DNA of 56,688 bases from Sideroxydans sp. (GCA_029850585.1 JARCRQ010000012.1:70130-126817); one strand, 5' to 3'. Shown: positions 1 through 8,872, counted from the stretch's first letter. Notes: generated by a model not told the origin, from the sequence alone. A program made the numbers and translations.

Positions 1-117
1 AATAGCTGTGTTATAGGCGAACACGGTAAAAACAATGCCCCAGATATACTGGACAACAAATTTGTACACAGGCTGCTGAAACCCCTCAATTACTTCTTGC
101 CATAACGACTGCTTCAT
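1..117 (-). CDS. N-terminal fragment of a membrane protein (runs off left edge)
   Basis: Only the first 39 codons lie in the window. The reading frame opens with ATG at 115-117 (minus strand) behind a purine-rich stretch GAGAAAAGTGAG. The visible protein starts MKQSLWQEVIEGFQQP and continues into a hydrophobic, aromatic-rich stretch from about residue 18 to 36 that looks like a first transmembrane helix. It follows the DUF6326 gene on the same strand after 34 bases without a terminator, so it is probably the third gene of the same small envelope operon. I do not recognise the family from this fragment. Confidence 0.6.
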   Translation of the reverse strand, partial: MKQSLWQEVIEGFQQPVYKFVVQYIWGIVFTVFAYNTAI

Positions 118-151
118 CGATTACTCACTTTTCTCCTGCCGACCGCTCCCA

Positions 152-565
152 TCATTCCCGCCACTGCCAAGCATACCAAACGACGTAAGCCGCCATCGCT
201 ATCTCAATCGCACTGAAGAAAATATAGTACCTAGTGGGAGGCCCTATGAACAAACTACCCGCTTGCACTGCAGCCATCAGCGCGCCTGCAATGATGTTCG
301 CCCAACGATTACAACGATAGTCCAACACCCTAGACAGCAATACCATCAAGATGGGAATCTCCATCAAGATAGACGACCCCAGCAAGAATCCTTGCGTCAA
401 CTCCAAACCATCATCGAGCCTACCCATCAGGAATTGCTTGAGCATTGTCGAGTCCATCACCCCCAACACATCGCAATACAGGTAGTTGAACATGAGGAAT
501 ATCCACAGGGTAGAAAGCATTACTTGTGTGGATTCCATTCTGGCGGCTTCAATGTTTGAGTTCAT
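152..565 (-). CDS. DUF6326 family membrane protein
   Basis: About 137 residues with four hydrophobic segments (roughly residues 18-36, 58-78, 90-108 and 113-131), so an inner-membrane protein. The central motif around residues 75-95 (LLSRVLDYRCNRWANII) resembles the DUF6326 family, whose function is unknown. The frame can be extended to a GTG at 578-580, but that codon lies inside the Shine-Dalgarno sequence AAGGAG; the ATG at 563-565, correctly spaced from it, is the better start. It lies 30 bases downstream of the outer-membrane barrel gene and upstream of another membrane protein, suggesting a three-gene envelope operon. The family assignment is from memory of sequence patterns and is moderately certain. 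Confidence 0.7.
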   Translation of the reverse strand: MNSNIEAARMESTQVMLSTLWIFLMFNYLYCDVLGVMDSTMLKQFLMGRLDDGLELTQGFLLGSSILMEIPILMVLLSRVLDYRCNRWANIIAGALMAAVQAGSLFIGPPTRYYIFFSAIEIAMAAYVVWYAWQWRE

Positions 566-595
566 AATCTTCTCCTTCACGGCGGCGATATTAAT

Positions 596-1258
596 TTAGA
601 AGTTCATCCCAAAATTGATACTAGGGTCAAACAGGAAATAATTTTTCCATTTATTCTCACGCGCCGCAAATGAGGCAGGGACATTGGTATTCACAGGCCA
701 ATACAGGACACCAATCGTAGGCTCTAGATAGAACTTTTTATCGAGAAATTCCATGTGATAGCCCAATTTTGCATCCAGTAATAGCTGCGCTCCTTTCTGA
801 ATTTCATTGTTTGCGGTGTCTCTATAGCTTTGGCGGAGTGCCATTGCGTGGACGGAGGTAAATACTTGTTCGGTCACAAAATATTGATAGCCGATTCCGA
901 TAGCGTAAGCCTTGACCGACCCTGGGTAGTCTTCGCTCGCCGCGCCATGTGATGGGCCGAAAGGAATACCTAATGGCGCGAAGTATCTAAATGTTGAGGC
1001 ACTGACGATGATGGATTCTTTGGGATTGAGTTTATAACCAACGTCCAATTGATAGTAATTCGGAGACCTGTTGGTGGAAAGATTAGCCAGCATGGATGCC
1101 GAGCTACCAATGAAATATCGGTCTAGGCTTTCTGCTTTGGGTGTCGTGTGCAGTGGTGCTTCTTCTGCATTGACGGCATTCACTTGCCAAGCAAGCATAA
1201 GTATCGCTATGGATGACAGGTTGCGATTCACGGTGTGAATCAAAGATGCGTGTTTCAT
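596..1258 (-). CDS. putative outer-membrane beta-barrel protein
   Basis: 220 residues. An N-terminal signal peptide is visible (charged start, hydrophobic core near residues 15-29, cleavage probably after VNA-EE). The mature part alternates polar and aromatic residues in short strands (for example YYQLDVGYKL, AYAIGIGYQYF, AKLGYHMEF) and ends in a C-terminal phenylalanine (FGMNF), the signature recognised by the BAM machinery. It is therefore probably a small eight-to-ten-stranded outer-membrane barrel. The start is supported by AGGAG six bases upstream of ATG. It is the first gene of the operon; its upstream region carries a 12-bp inverted repeat. No specific substrate or family name can be given. 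Confidence 0.65.
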   Translation of the reverse strand: MKHASLIHTVNRNLSSIAILMLAWQVNAVNAEEAPLHTTPKAESLDRYFIGSSASMLANLSTNRSPNYYQLDVGYKLNPKESIIVSASTFRYFAPLGIPFGPSHGAASEDYPGSVKAYAIGIGYQYFVTEQVFTSVHAMALRQSYRDTANNEIQKGAQLLLDAKLGYHMEFLDKKFYLEPTIGVLYWPVNTNVPASFAARENKWKNYFLFDPSINFGMNF

Positions 1259-1287
1259 GTTAGCTCCTGTTTGGTTGATTACGGTGG

Positions 1288-1348
1288 CATCACTTTAGGG
1301 CGGCAATCATGGGTAGCTTACAGTCATTGTCACACTCCTAAAGTGATG
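1288..1348. repeat. 12-bp perfect inverted repeat upstream of the outer-membrane protein gene
   Basis: CATCACTTTAGG at 1288-1299 is exactly repeated in inverted orientation (CCTAAAGTGATG) at 1337-1348, with 37 bases between the arms. It lies 30-90 bases upstream of the outer-membrane protein start, where a promoter and operator are expected. It could be a pair of regulator half-sites about 49 bp apart centre to centre, or a long-loop hairpin. Neither arm is part of a gene. Confidence 0.7.
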
Positions 1349-1490
1349 GCTATTCATTACCCAACGACTGTTGACACAAAATTCCTTGAACCCCCGTGAT
1401 GGTCAGAACTTTATGGCAAGCGGATAAGGAGAAATAGCGTGCTGCGATGAAGCGTCAAATATGAGCGGTGAATCGTTAATATTTGGGCGT

Positions 1491-1520
1491 AAAAAAACGG
1501 GAGCCGTAGCTCCCGTTTTT
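1491..1520 (-). terminator. intrinsic terminator of the rpsP-rplS operon
   Basis: Stem ACGGGAGC / GCTCCCGT with a four-base loop, flanked by seven A on the left and five T on the right. Read on the minus strand it is a hairpin followed by seven U, directly downstream of the rplS stop. The T-run on the plus side makes it potentially bidirectional. Confidence 0.9.
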
Positions 1521-1544
1521 GTCGTACCGAAAAACCTATCGCAA

Positions 1545-1907
1545 TTACGCGCGTACTGCCAGCTTCTCTTTGATACGCGCTGACTTACCTGAACGTTCAC
1601 GCAAGTAGTACAACTTGGCACGACGTACTGCACCGCGACGTTTCACTTCGATAGAAGCGATGATCGGTGAGTAAGTTTGGAAGGTACGTTCCACGCCTTC
1701 GCCTGAAGAAATCTTACGCACGATGAAGCCTGAATTCAGACCACGGTTACGTTTTGCGATGACTACGCCTTCAAAAGCTTGGACGCGTTTGCGTTCGCCT
1801 TCGACTACGTTAACGCTAACAATAACAGTGTCGCCAGGTGCGAATGCAGGAATGGTTTTACCCAAACGTGCGATTTCTTCTTGTTCCAAAATATCAATCA
1901 GATTCAA
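1545..1907 (-). CDS. rplS: 50S ribosomal protein L19
   Basis: 120 residues, the usual length for bacterial L19, a protein at the 30S-50S interface of the ribosome. The characteristic stretches are present: the N-terminal helix with the FAPGDTV motif, [18 protein letters not shown], the [17 protein letters not shown] block and the basic C-terminal [14 protein letters not shown]. It is the last gene of the conserved rpsP-rimM-trmD-rplS operon, four bases downstream of trmD, with an AGGAG-type site overlapping the trmD end, and is followed by a strong hairpin terminator. Nothing is unusual. Confidence 0.98.
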   Translation of the reverse strand: MNLIDILEQEEIARLGKTIPAFAPGDTVIVSVNVVEGERKRVQAFEGVVIAKRNRGLNSGFIVRKISSGEGVERTFQTYSPIIASIEVKRRGAVRRAKLYYLRERSGKSARIKEKLAVRA

Positions 1908-1911
1908 TTTA

Positions 1912-2682
1912 CTACTCCTTTTTATTGGAATCTTGTTCCTTCTGAAACAGTGTCAGAAGCCGAGATTCCTCTTTAGTTAGATTGCGCTTCGCCAATAAAT
2001 CGGGTCGGCGCAACCACGTTCTGCCCAACGACTGCTGAAGCCGCCAGCGTTTGATGTCTGCGTGATTGCCAGACAACAACACCGGGGGCACGGCTTCACC
2101 ATTAAATACTTCGGGGCGGGTGTAGTGTGGGCAGTCCAATAAACCATCCGCAAATGAATCTTGTTCGGCGGATTCTGCATCGCCCAATACGCCGGGTAAT
2201 TGCCGCACCACACTATCCACCAACACCATCGCCGCTAATTCGCCACCCGACAACACATAGTCGCCGATGGAAATTTCTTCATCTACATACTGGCGTATCA
2301 GGCGTTCATCTATGCCTTCGTAGCGACCCGCCAATAAAATCAGCCCTTGTTCGGGCTGTGCGACTAATTCTTTAACCACGCTTTGGCTAAGTTGCCGCCC
2401 TTGCGGTGATAAATACACCACGCGGCTGCTTGCCATGCCACACGCAGCTTGACGTTGTTTTGCCGCAGCTATCGCCGCGCCTAACGGTTCGCCCAACATC
2501 ACCATGCCCGGCCCACCTCCATAAGGTCTATCGTCTATGGTGCGGTACTTGTCAGTGGTGAAATCACGCGGATTCCAAGTCTGCAAAGCAAAACGATGTT
2601 GCTCAATGGCGCGACGCGTGATGCCGTATTGCGTCAGGGCATCGAACATCTCTGGGAACAAGGTAATTACGTCGAAGTTCAC
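1912..2682 (-). CDS. trmD: tRNA (guanine37-N1)-methyltransferase TrmD
   Basis: Transfers a methyl group from SAM to N1 of G37 in tRNAs reading CNN/GGG codons, preventing +1 frameshifting. The SPOUT knot motifs are clear: [11 protein letters not shown] at the start, [22 protein letters not shown] and [12 protein letters not shown]. The frame extends to 2703, but the GTG at 2680-2682 (protein beginning [10 protein letters not shown]) overlaps the rimM stop as GTGA and matches the normal N-terminus, giving 256 residues. Third gene of the rpsP-rimM-trmD-rplS operon; translational coupling to rimM is likely. Confidence 0.97.
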   Translation of the reverse strand: MNFDVITLFPEMFDALTQYGITRRAIEQHRFALQTWNPRDFTTDKYRTIDDRPYGGGPGMVMLGEPLGAAIAAAKQRQAACGMASSRVVYLSPQGRQLSQSVVKELVAQPEQGLILLAGRYEGIDERLIRQYVDEEISIGDYVLSGGELAAMVLVDSVVRQLPGVLGDAESAEQDSFADGLLDCPHYTRPEVFNGEAVPPVLLSGNHADIKRWRLQQSLGRTWLRRPDLLAKRNLTKEESRLLTLFQKEQDSNKKE

Positions 2683-3182
2683 TTCAAGTAATCCGCTGCC
2701 CAATCGACCTTAATGGTCTTGTTTTTGATGTCCACATGCTTAATCGCACTGGCAACAAACGGAATCAAAATCTGCCCGCTCGCGCCTTGCACCATTAACA
2801 CTTGATTCGCGCCCGTTTCCAGCAATTGCTCGACCAAACCTAAGTTTTCGCCCGCCTCGTTAATCACGCTGACACCGATTAAATCCGACCAGTAATACTC
2901 GTCATCGGCTTGCTCAGGCAGTTGATTACGCGGCACGCCTATCAGCCAACCTTTGAGCTTTTCGGAGGCGTTGCGATCGGGACAATTCGGCAACAATACC
3001 GCTACAGTTTTGTGGTGCACTTCGCACTGCAATACTTTAACTTCTTGCCACGGGCTGCCTTCCGCTGGCGTAATCCACCATGTCGAAAAATCCGCAAGAC
3101 TGTCGTGATACTCAGTAAAAGGCTGGACTTTAATCCAGCCTTTTATGCCATGAGCGGAAGCCACGCGCCCCATGATAACCAT
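2679..3182 (-). CDS. rimM: 16S rRNA maturation factor RimM
   Basis: Assists late assembly of the 30S head, where it contacts S19. The N-terminal RimM domain ([21 protein letters not shown], shown here in pieces: [11 protein letters not shown] then WIKVQPF) and the C-terminal PRC-barrel ([27 protein letters not shown]) are present. The frame could open at a GTG at 3218 inside rpsP, but the ATG at 3180-3182, just past the rpsP stop, gives the usual family N-terminus and 167 residues. Second gene of the rpsP operon; its stop overlaps trmD. Confidence 0.95.
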   Translation of the reverse strand: MVIMGRVASAHGIKGWIKVQPFTEYHDSLADFSTWWITPAEGSPWQEVKVLQCEVHHKTVAVLLPNCPDRNASEKLKGWLIGVPRNQLPEQADDEYYWSDLIGVSVINEAGENLGLVEQLLETGANQVLMVQGASGQILIPFVASAIKHVDIKNKTIKVDWAADYLK

Positions 3183-3195
3183 GGGGTTAGGGTCT

Positions 3196-3453
3196 TTAAG
3201 CTGCGACAGCGGTCGCACCTGCGCGCTTAACCAACTTAGCTACTGCGTCGCTCAATTGCGCGCCTTTGCTTTGCCAGTGAGTCACGCGCGCCAAATCTAA
3301 ACGCAATGCTTCTTGTTTTTCAGTCGCGATAGAGTTGTAGAAACCAAGACGTTCGATGAAGCGACCATCGCGACGATTGCGTGAATCAGCAACTACGACG
3401 TTGTAGAAAGGACGATTTTTAGAACCACCGCGAGAAAGACGAATAATAACCAT
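3196..3453 (-). CDS. rpsP: 30S ribosomal protein S16
   Basis: 85 residues beginning [17 protein letters not shown], the invariant S16 N-terminus, followed by [14 protein letters not shown]. It is an essential small-subunit assembly protein and the first gene of the rpsP-rimM-trmD-rplS operon. The C-terminus ([10 protein letters not shown]) is short and alanine-rich, as in many proteobacteria. An AGGT sequence sits upstream of the ATG, and a sigma70-like promoter lies about 100 bases upstream. Confidence 0.98.
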   Translation of the reverse strand: MVIIRLSRGGSKNRPFYNVVVADSRNRRDGRFIERLGFYNSIATEKQEALRLDLARVTHWQSKGAQLSDAVAKLVKRAGATAVAA

Positions 3454-3554
3454 GACAAACCTACCTAAAATAAAAGAAGCAACGCATAAACCACAAGGGT
3501 CTTATCATCAAAACGGTCAGGCAAAGCCCACTTGTTTTGAGTAAAAGGGCGCAG

Positions 3555-3584
3555 ATTCTACGCGCATTCCTATACTTAACGCAA
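3555..3584 (-). promoter_or_regulatory. candidate sigma70 promoter of the rpsP operon
   Basis: On the minus strand TTGCGT (3579-3584) and TAGAAT (3555-3560) are separated by 18 bases, followed by a GC-rich discriminator CTGCGC. This places the start of transcription near 3548, giving a leader of about 95 bases before rpsP. The GC-rich discriminator fits stringent control of ribosomal operons (inference). Confidence 0.55.
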
Positions 3585-3662
3585 GCGCGGAAAATTTTTA
3601 AGGTGTTTGACTGAACAAAAAACGATTGTGGCTTCTTTGAGCAACCCGCGCCTAGCACCGTT

Positions 3663-4430
3663 TTAATCTAGATAATCCACCGTCAGTGGCGCGTGGTCAG
3701 AGAAGCGTTCGGCTTTGTAAATACTGGCGGTCGTGGCGCGTTGCGCAATGGCAGGGGTGGCGATTTGGTAGTCGATGCGCCAGCCCACATCTTTTGCCCA
3801 TGCCTGACCACGATTGGACCACCAAGTGTACGCCTCTAGCGTGGGATAGAGCGTGCGAAACACATCAACCCAACCGACCTCGTCAAATAATTGCGTGAGC
3901 CAAGCGCGCTCTTCGGGCAGGAAGCCTGAATTTTTTTTATTGCCACGCCAGTTTTTCAAATCTAATTCCTGGTGCGCGATGTTCCAATCACCACAAATAA
4001 TCACTTCGCGCCCCGCTGCGCGCAGCTCGCGTAACTTGGGCATAAACGCCGCCATAAAGGCAAATTTCACCGCCTGACGCTCCTCGCCGCTCGACCCCGA
4101 CGGCAAGTACAACGACACGACGCTGTAGTCAGCGTAATCGGCTTGGATATAACGTCCTTCGGCATCAAATTCGGCGATGCCTAAACCGATGGTGACGGCA
4201 CTAGGTTTAACGCGGCTGTAGATGCCCACGCCGCTGTAGCCCTTCTTTTCAGCGTAATGAAAATCGCCAAAATAACCCAATGGCGCGAGCATTTCGGCGG
4301 TCATATCAGCGGCTTGCGCTTTGAGTTCTTGCAAGCAAATGACCTCGGCATTTTGCAGCGCAAGCCACGCGTAAAAGCCTTTACTACTGGCGGAGCGGAT
4401 GCCGTTGAGGTTGACAGAAATTATGCGCAT
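3663..4430 (-). CDS. exodeoxyribonuclease III (ExoA/Xth family)
   Basis: 255 residues of the Mg-dependent AP endonuclease/3'-5' exonuclease fold used in base excision repair. Visible catalytic elements are the N-terminal SVNLNGIRS (Asn ligand), LQELKAQ (metal Glu), GDWNIAH (Asp and Asn of the active site) and the terminal SDHAPLTVDY (Asp-His pair). It starts at ATG directly divergent from pyrE, with about 65 bases between the two starts. A second, clearly different paralogue of the same family lies at 55012-55779. The two resemble different subgroups of the family, so they are probably not a recent duplication. Confidence 0.93.
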   Translation of the reverse strand: MRIISVNLNGIRSASSKGFYAWLALQNAEVICLQELKAQAADMTAEMLAPLGYFGDFHYAEKKGYSGVGIYSRVKPSAVTIGLGIAEFDAEGRYIQADYADYSVVSLYLPSGSSGEERQAVKFAFMAAFMPKLRELRAAGREVIICGDWNIAHQELDLKNWRGNKKNSGFLPEERAWLTQLFDEVGWVDVFRTLYPTLEAYTWWSNRGQAWAKDVGWRIDYQIATPAIAQRATTASIYKAERFSDHAPLTVDYLD

Positions 4431-4436
4431 AAGGTC

Positions 4437-4464
4437 TTCGATAAGGTCAAACCGCTATTATAAT
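4437..4464 (+). promoter_or_regulatory. candidate promoter of pyrE
   Basis: A perfect -10 box TATAAT at 4459-4464 with a weak -35 (TTCGAT, 4437-4442) 16 bases upstream. The predicted transcription start near 4471 lies downstream of the in-frame ATG at 4463, which argues for the ATG at 4496 as the real pyrE start. Confidence 0.5.
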
Positions 4465-4495
4465 GCACCGATTTTTTCTATCTATACTGTTTACC

Positions 4496-5143
4496 ATGTT
4501 GAATTTTCGCGCTGACTTTATTCGTTTCGCTGTGGCACAAAAAGTGTTGTGTTTTGGCGAGTTTCAAACCAAAGCGGGACGCTTGTCACCGTATTTTTTT
4601 AATGCGGGTTTATTTAACGATGGTGCGTCCTTGCTCAAGCTCACGCAATTTTATGCGCAAGCCATTACCGCCGCAGATGTGCCATTTGATATGTTGTTTG
4701 GCCCAGCCTATAAAGGCATTCCACTGGCAGCTGGCACGGCTATTGCTCTAGCTGCACAAGGGCGCAATGTGCCGTATGCGTATAACCGCAAAGAAGCCAA
4801 AGATCATGGCGAAGGCGGCACAATCGTCGGCGCGAAGTTAGCCGGGCGTGTGTTGATTATTGATGATGTGATTTCAGCGGGTACGTCGGTGCGTGAATCC
4901 ATTGAGCTGATACGCGCGGCGGGGGCACAACCTTGTGCGGTCGTGATTGCACTCGACCGCATGGAACGCGGCTTGAGCTCTTTATCGGCAGTACAAGAAG
5001 TGGCACAGATGTATCAGATTCCGGTCATTAGCATCGCGACTTTGGATGATTTATTAGGCTTTTTACACGGCGAGCCACAACTACAAGCACACTGCGTCGC
5101 CACACAAACTTATCGCAATCAATATGGGGTGCAGTATGCGTAA
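4496..5143 (+). CDS. pyrE: orotate phosphoribosyltransferase
   Basis: Fifth step of pyrimidine synthesis: orotate plus PRPP to OMP. The PRPP-binding signature RVLIIDDVISAGTS lies near residues 120-133 and the N-terminal FGEFQTKAGRLSPYFFN substrate loop near residues 20-36. The frame extends to an ATG at 4463, but this lies in the -10 region, and the ATG at 4496 (MLNFRADFIRF) gives 215 residues and a normal N-terminus. Its 3' end overlaps the DUF4124 gene by eight bases, so the two are probably co-transcribed. Confidence 0.97.
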   Translation: MLNFRADFIRFAVAQKVLCFGEFQTKAGRLSPYFFNAGLFNDGASLLKLTQFYAQAITAADVPFDMLFGPAYKGIPLAAGTAIALAAQGRNVPYAYNRKEAKDHGEGGTIVGAKLAGRVLIIDDVISAGTSVRESIELIRAAGAQPCAVVIALDRMERGLSSLSAVQEVAQMYQIPVISIATLDDLLGFLHGEPQLQAHCVATQTYRNQYGVQYA

Positions 5144-5726
5144 ATTATTTTTGGCAGCGACTTTGGCGGCGGTGTGCAGCCCCGCCCAAGCGCAGATGTA
5201 CAAATGGCAAGACGACAAGGGCGTGACCCATTATGGTGAAACCATTCCCGCCGAATACGCCAACAAAGATCGCTCGGAGCTCAGTAAAACAGGTCGTGTC
5301 GTGAAAAGAACTGAGGTGCTCACGCCTGAAGAACGCCAAGCCAAAGCGGCGCAAGAAATGAAAGAGCGCGCCATGCTGCAAGCCGAAAAAGAAAGCCAAT
5401 TACGCGACAAGTCACTGCTGAATACTTATAGCAACGTCAAAGAAATCGAGCTGTCGCGCCAGCGCAATACCCAACAAGTCGATACTCGTATTGACAGCAC
5501 CACCAAGCTATTGTCGGAAGCCAACAAGAGCTTAGTGAGCTTGCAAAAAGAGGTAGAGGCTAAAACGCGTGCCAAACAAGCCATCGCCAAAGAAGACTTG
5601 CTGGATGCGCAAGCTAACGTCTCTAAATTGACGGGAAAACTAGAAGGCTTCAAGCAAGACAAAGCGCGCTTGGAAGCCAAGTTTGCGGCAGACTTAGCGC
5701 GCTACAAAGAGCTAACGGGCAAGTAA
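5136..5726 (+). CDS. DUF4124 domain-containing periplasmic protein
   Basis: 196 residues. A signal peptide (MRKLFLAATLAAVCSPAQA) is followed by a DUF4124 segment, recognised by MYKWQDDKGVTHYGETIP, a motif in which a conserved Trp-x-Asp-x-x-Gly-x-x-x-Tyr pattern is usual. Residues from about 70 onward are rich in Lys, Glu, Ala and Gln and are predicted to form a long coiled coil, ending KFAADLARYKELTGK. The start at 5136 overlaps the end of pyrE by eight bases and is preceded by GGGGTG. Function is unknown; an envelope location is inferred from the signal peptide. Confidence 0.85.
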   Translation: MRKLFLAATLAAVCSPAQAQMYKWQDDKGVTHYGETIPAEYANKDRSELSKTGRVVKRTEVLTPEERQAKAAQEMKERAMLQAEKESQLRDKSLLNTYSNVKEIELSRQRNTQQVDTRIDSTTKLLSEANKSLVSLQKEVEAKTRAKQAIAKEDLLDAQANVSKLTGKLEGFKQDKARLEAKFAADLARYKELTGK

Positions 5727-5738
5727 TCCCGCCTGCAT

Positions 5739-6371
5739 TTACAAGCTGATAAATTTCTCACGGTCAGCTTGGTAAGCCAGCAACTGCCCCGACTCAATAT
5801 CAAAATACCAGCCGTGCAAGGCTAATGTTCCACTTGCCACGCGCTCGGCTATCCAACTAAACGACAACAAATTTTGCAGCGACACAACAATCGCGCGTTG
5901 CTCACATTCGCGTTGGCGTACCTCATCGCTGGCATCCGAAAAATCTGTCATCACTTGCAGGCGTGCGGCTTCCACCAAGCTCATCCAATCGTCGATATAG
6001 GAATTGGGATTGTCGCGTCCTGCGGTTTGCAACAAATTATGGATGCCGCCGCAATGCGCATGACCTAGCACCACAATGTGTTCAACGGCTAAATTGCATA
6101 CACCGTATTCGAGCGCGGCAGTGGTGCCGTGATGACCCGCACGGTCTTCGGCGGGCGGCACTAAATTCGCCACGTTGCGTATCACGAATAAATCGCCTGG
6201 CGCGCAATCAAAAATCAAGGCGGGATCAACGCGCGAATCGCAACAGCCAACAATCATCACTTTGGGCGTTTGACCTTGTTCGACTAGGTTGCGATACAGC
6301 ACATCTTCGCGCGAAAAATGATTGCGGCGAAACCGCGCAAAGCCTGCAATGAGTAGGCTAGGTGTACTCAT
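5739..6371 (-). CDS. can: beta-class carbonic anhydrase
   Basis: Interconverts CO2 and bicarbonate in the cytoplasm. The zinc site is complete: CCDSRVDP (Cys, with the Asp-Arg dyad) near residues 41-48 and HAHCGG (His and Cys) near residues 100-105. The frame extends much further upstream, but the ATG at 6369-6371 overlaps the purC stop as ATGA and yields 210 residues beginning [11 protein letters not shown], the normal family N-terminus. It is the last gene of a same-strand run fbp-purE-purC-can below the RuBisCO genes, so it may serve both the carboxylation step of purine synthesis and inorganic-carbon supply for RuBisCO (inference). Confidence 0.95.
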   Translation of the reverse strand: MSTPSLLIAGFARFRRNHFSREDVLYRNLVEQGQTPKVMIVGCCDSRVDPALIFDCAPGDLFVIRNVANLVPPAEDRAGHHGTTAALEYGVCNLAVEHIVVLGHAHCGGIHNLLQTAGRDNPNSYIDDWMSLVEAARLQVMTDFSDASDEVRQRECEQRAIVVSLQNLLSFSWIAERVASGTLALHGWYFDIESGQLLAYQADREKFISL

Positions 6372-7252
6372 GCGCCGAGCAAACGACGTTGCGCTTCGCG
6401 ATATTTTGCGGCGGTTTTTGCCAGCACATCGGCAGGAATACGCGGCGCAGGGGCTTGCTTGTTCCAGCCCGACGACTCCAACCAATCGCGCACAAATTGC
6501 TTATCAAAACTGGGCGGATTGCTGCCCACTTGGTACTCGTCGGCAGGCCAAAAACGCGATGAGTCAGGCGTTAAGGCTTCGTCGATTAAGTACAGCCTGC
6601 CCGCCGCATCGGTACCAAATTCAAACTTGGTATCGGCAATAATGATGCCTTTAGTTAAGGCGTAATCGGCGGCGGCGACATACAAAGCGAGCGTTGCATC
6701 GCGCACTTTTTCTGCCATCTCGCGACCTAACAACACCACCGCTTGCTCGTAAGAAATATTCTCGTCATGGTCGCCCACGGCCGCTTTAGTCGAAGGCGTA
6801 AACAAGGGCTCTGGCAGCTTTTCGGCTTCGCGCAAACCTTGCGGCAAAGCTAGCCCGCAAATCGTGCCCGTTTTTTGATAATCCTTCCAACCTGAGCCGA
6901 CTAAATAGCCGCGCACAATCGCTTCTATCGGCAACGGCGTGAGCTTTTTGGTGACAAATGCGCGGTCTTTAACTTGCGCAATGTCAGCCTCGCCTTTAAC
7001 CGCAGACTCAGGTGCGATGCCGCTCAAGTGGTTCGGAATAATGTGCTGCAATTTATCAAACCAAAAGTTCGATACCGCCGTCAGCACCGCTCCTTTACCC
7101 GGAATTGGATCATCCAAAATCACATCGAATGCGGACAAACGATCGGTCTGCACAATCAACAAATGTTGCGCATCGACCGCATACAAATCACGCACTTTGC
7201 CGCGATGCAACAAGGGCAAACTGCTTAAATTAGATTCATGCAAAGCACTCAT
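6368..7252 (-). CDS. purC: phosphoribosylaminoimidazole-succinocarboxamide synthase
   Basis: Ligates aspartate to CAIR in an ATP-dependent step of purine synthesis. 294 residues, the longer form of the family. Typical elements: [14 protein letters not shown] at the N-terminus (nucleotide-binding loop), [34 protein letters not shown] block ([19 protein letters not shown]) and [10 protein letters not shown] with [13 protein letters not shown] good ribosome site AAGGAACG precedes the ATG. A hairpin separates it from purE, and its stop overlaps the carbonic anhydrase start by four bases. Confidence 0.97.
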   Translation of the reverse strand: MSALHESNLSSLPLLHRGKVRDLYAVDAQHLLIVQTDRLSAFDVILDDPIPGKGAVLTAVSNFWFDKLQHIIPNHLSGIAPESAVKGEADIAQVKDRAFVTKKLTPLPIEAIVRGYLVGSGWKDYQKTGTICGLALPQGLREAEKLPEPLFTPSTKAAVGDHDENISYEQAVVLLGREMAEKVRDATLALYVAAADYALTKGIIIADTKFEFGTDAAGRLYLIDEALTPDSSRFWPADEYQVGSNPPSFDKQFVRDWLESSGWNKQAPAPRIPADVLAKTAAKYREAQRRLLGA

Positions 7253-7275
7253 AGTCGTTCCTTTTCTAGATAGTC

Positions 7276-7300
7276 AAAAGCGAGGACTTGCCTCGCTTTC
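7276..7300 (-). terminator. hairpin between purE and purC
   Basis: Stem AAAGCGAGG / CCTCGCTTT with a five-base loop between purE and purC, followed on the minus strand by only four U. It may act as a partial terminator or attenuator that lowers purC-can expression relative to fbp-purE, or as a processing site. Confidence 0.6.
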
Positions 7301-7324
7301 TTTAATACCGTTACTGCAAAAAAT

Positions 7325-7816
7325 TTACTGCAAAGCAGGCAAAGTCGTCACTGCAATTTGTTCGGCTTGTTTAACGCGATAGGCGGTCAGCTGGTCAGCC
7401 AACGCCTTGTCCTGCAACGCCAACATAGCTACCGCAAACAGCCCTGCATTCGCCGCACCCGCTTCACCAATCGCAAACGTCGCAACTGGAATGCCTTTCG
7501 GCATTTGCACGATAGACAGCAACGAATCCATGCCTTTTAGATACTTGGATGGAATCGGCACGCCCAATACTGGCAGCGTGGTTTTGCCTGCAATCACGCC
7601 CGCTAAATGTGCCGCGCCGCCCGCACCTGCGATGAAACATTGCACGCCTTGCGCAATCATTTCTGCCATGTAGCTGAACAGTAAGTCTGGTGAGCGATGC
7701 GCTGAAATCACGCGTGCGTCATAGCTCACGCCAAAGTCCTGCAAAGCCCGCGCTGACTGCTGCATTACTTCCCAGTCATTGGCACTGCCCATAATGATAG
7801 CGACTTGCGCACTCAT
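7325..7816 (-). CDS. purE: N5-carboxyaminoimidazole ribonucleotide mutase
   Basis: Class I PurE, converting N5-CAIR to CAIR. The motif IIMGSANDWEVMQ near the N-terminus, the ARVISAHRSPDLL substrate loop with its catalytic His, and AGAGGAAHLAGVIAG are all present. The frame extends into fbp, but the ATG at 7814-7816 (MSAQVAIIMGS) gives 163 residues and lies one base past the fbp stop, so fbp and purE are probably translationally linked. The usual partner purK, which makes the N5-CAIR substrate from bicarbonate, is not in the window. Confidence 0.96.
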   Translation of the reverse strand: MSAQVAIIMGSANDWEVMQQSARALQDFGVSYDARVISAHRSPDLLFSYMAEMIAQGVQCFIAGAGGAAHLAGVIAGKTTLPVLGVPIPSKYLKGMDSLLSIVQMPKGIPVATFAIGEAGAANAGLFAVAMLALQDKALADQLTAYRVKQAEQIAVTTLPALQ

Positions 7817-7817
7817 G

Positions 7818-8801
7818 TTATTTGCCCGTGTGGTAACCGACGATGCGGTCAACTTCGTTCTTAGAACCTAAGATGACTGGCACACGTTGATGCAAACCTT
7901 CAGGTTGCAATTCCATGATGCGCGCACGACCGGTTGATGAAACGCCACCCGCTTGTTCAACGATAAATGACATTGGATTGGCTTCGTACATGATGCGCAA
8001 TTTGCCCGCTTTAGTAGGATCTTTAGTATCGAATGGATACATAAACACGCCACCACGGCACAAGATGCGATGTACTTCGGCAACCATAGAAGCCACCCAA
8101 CGCATGTTGAAATTCTTTTCGCGGCCGCCGTCTTTACCTTTGACGCACTCTTCAACGTAACGCTGAACTGGCTCTTCCCAGAAGCGACGATTCGACGCGT
8201 TAATCGCGAACTCTGCGGTGTCCGCAGGAATCATCATGTTGGGGTTAGTCAACACGAATTCGCCCGTGTTAGTGTCCAGCGTAAAGCCGTTCACGCCGTG
8301 ACCTGTGGTCAATACCAACATGGTTGACGAGCCGTACAGTGCGTAACCTGCACACACTTGTTTTACGCCAGCTTGCAAGAAATCTTTAGCCACGGGCTTG
8401 TCGTTTGGTGAAACCAAAATCGAGAAAATCGTACCGACTGAAATGTTCACATCGACGTTCGATGAGCCATCCAATGGATCGTAAACCAGCAAATATTTAC
8501 CGCGTGGATACGCGTTAGGAATTTCATAAGGATCGTCCATTTCTTCTGATGCCAGCCCTGCGCAATGCCCCGCCCATTGGTTGCCTTCAGTGAAAATGTC
8601 ATTGGTTACGATGTCCAATTTCTTTTGTGTTTCGCCTTGGATATTTTCGCTACCCGCGCTGCCCATCATGCCGACGAACGCGCCACGATTCACCGCTGTC
8701 GCGATTTTGCGGCAAGCAGCCGTGATGTTTTCCATCAAACCGACGATGTCATGACCGCCGTGTTTGCGCTGCTCTTCTTGCATAAATTGAATCACATCCA
8801 T
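7818..8801 (-). CDS. fbp: class I fructose-1,6-bisphosphatase
   Basis: Hydrolyses fructose-1,6-bisphosphate; needed in gluconeogenesis and in RuBP regeneration of the Calvin cycle. 327 residues. The metal/phosphate motif DPLDGSSN near residue 108, ASEEMDDP further upstream, and the C-terminal [14 protein letters not shown] are typical. The ribosome site AGGAG lies seven bases upstream of the ATG. It sits 71 bases downstream of cbbO in the same orientation and just upstream of purE. A TAGAAT box with GC-rich discriminator at 8837-8848 could be a promoter of its own. The location below cbbMQO supports a role in autotrophy. Confidence 0.97.
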   Translation of the reverse strand: MDVIQFMQEEQRKHGGHDIVGLMENITAACRKIATAVNRGAFVGMMGSAGSENIQGETQKKLDIVTNDIFTEGNQWAGHCAGLASEEMDDPYEIPNAYPRGKYLLVYDPLDGSSNVDVNISVGTIFSILVSPNDKPVAKDFLQAGVKQVCAGYALYGSSTMLVLTTGHGVNGFTLDTNTGEFVLTNPNMMIPADTAEFAINASNRRFWEEPVQRYVEECVKGKDGGREKNFNMRWVASMVAEVHRILCRGGVFMYPFDTKDPTKAGKLRIMYEANPMSFIVEQAGGVSSTGRARIMELQPEGLHQRVPVILGSKNEVDRIVGYHTGK

Positions 8802-8872
8802 TTGTAGCTCCTATACGTTTAAGTTAAAAATTTTGACGCGCGATTCTACAGGGTTTCAGGCTGTTTTTTGCG

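Noticed and set aside
1403-1633. 76-codon frame on the minus strand across the rplS terminator
   Set aside because: Overlaps rplS in another frame and reads through its terminator hairpin; no family resemblance.
3461-3658. 65-codon frame in the gap upstream of rpsP
   Set aside because: It spans the predicted rpsP promoter, has no ribosome site and no protein-like pattern.
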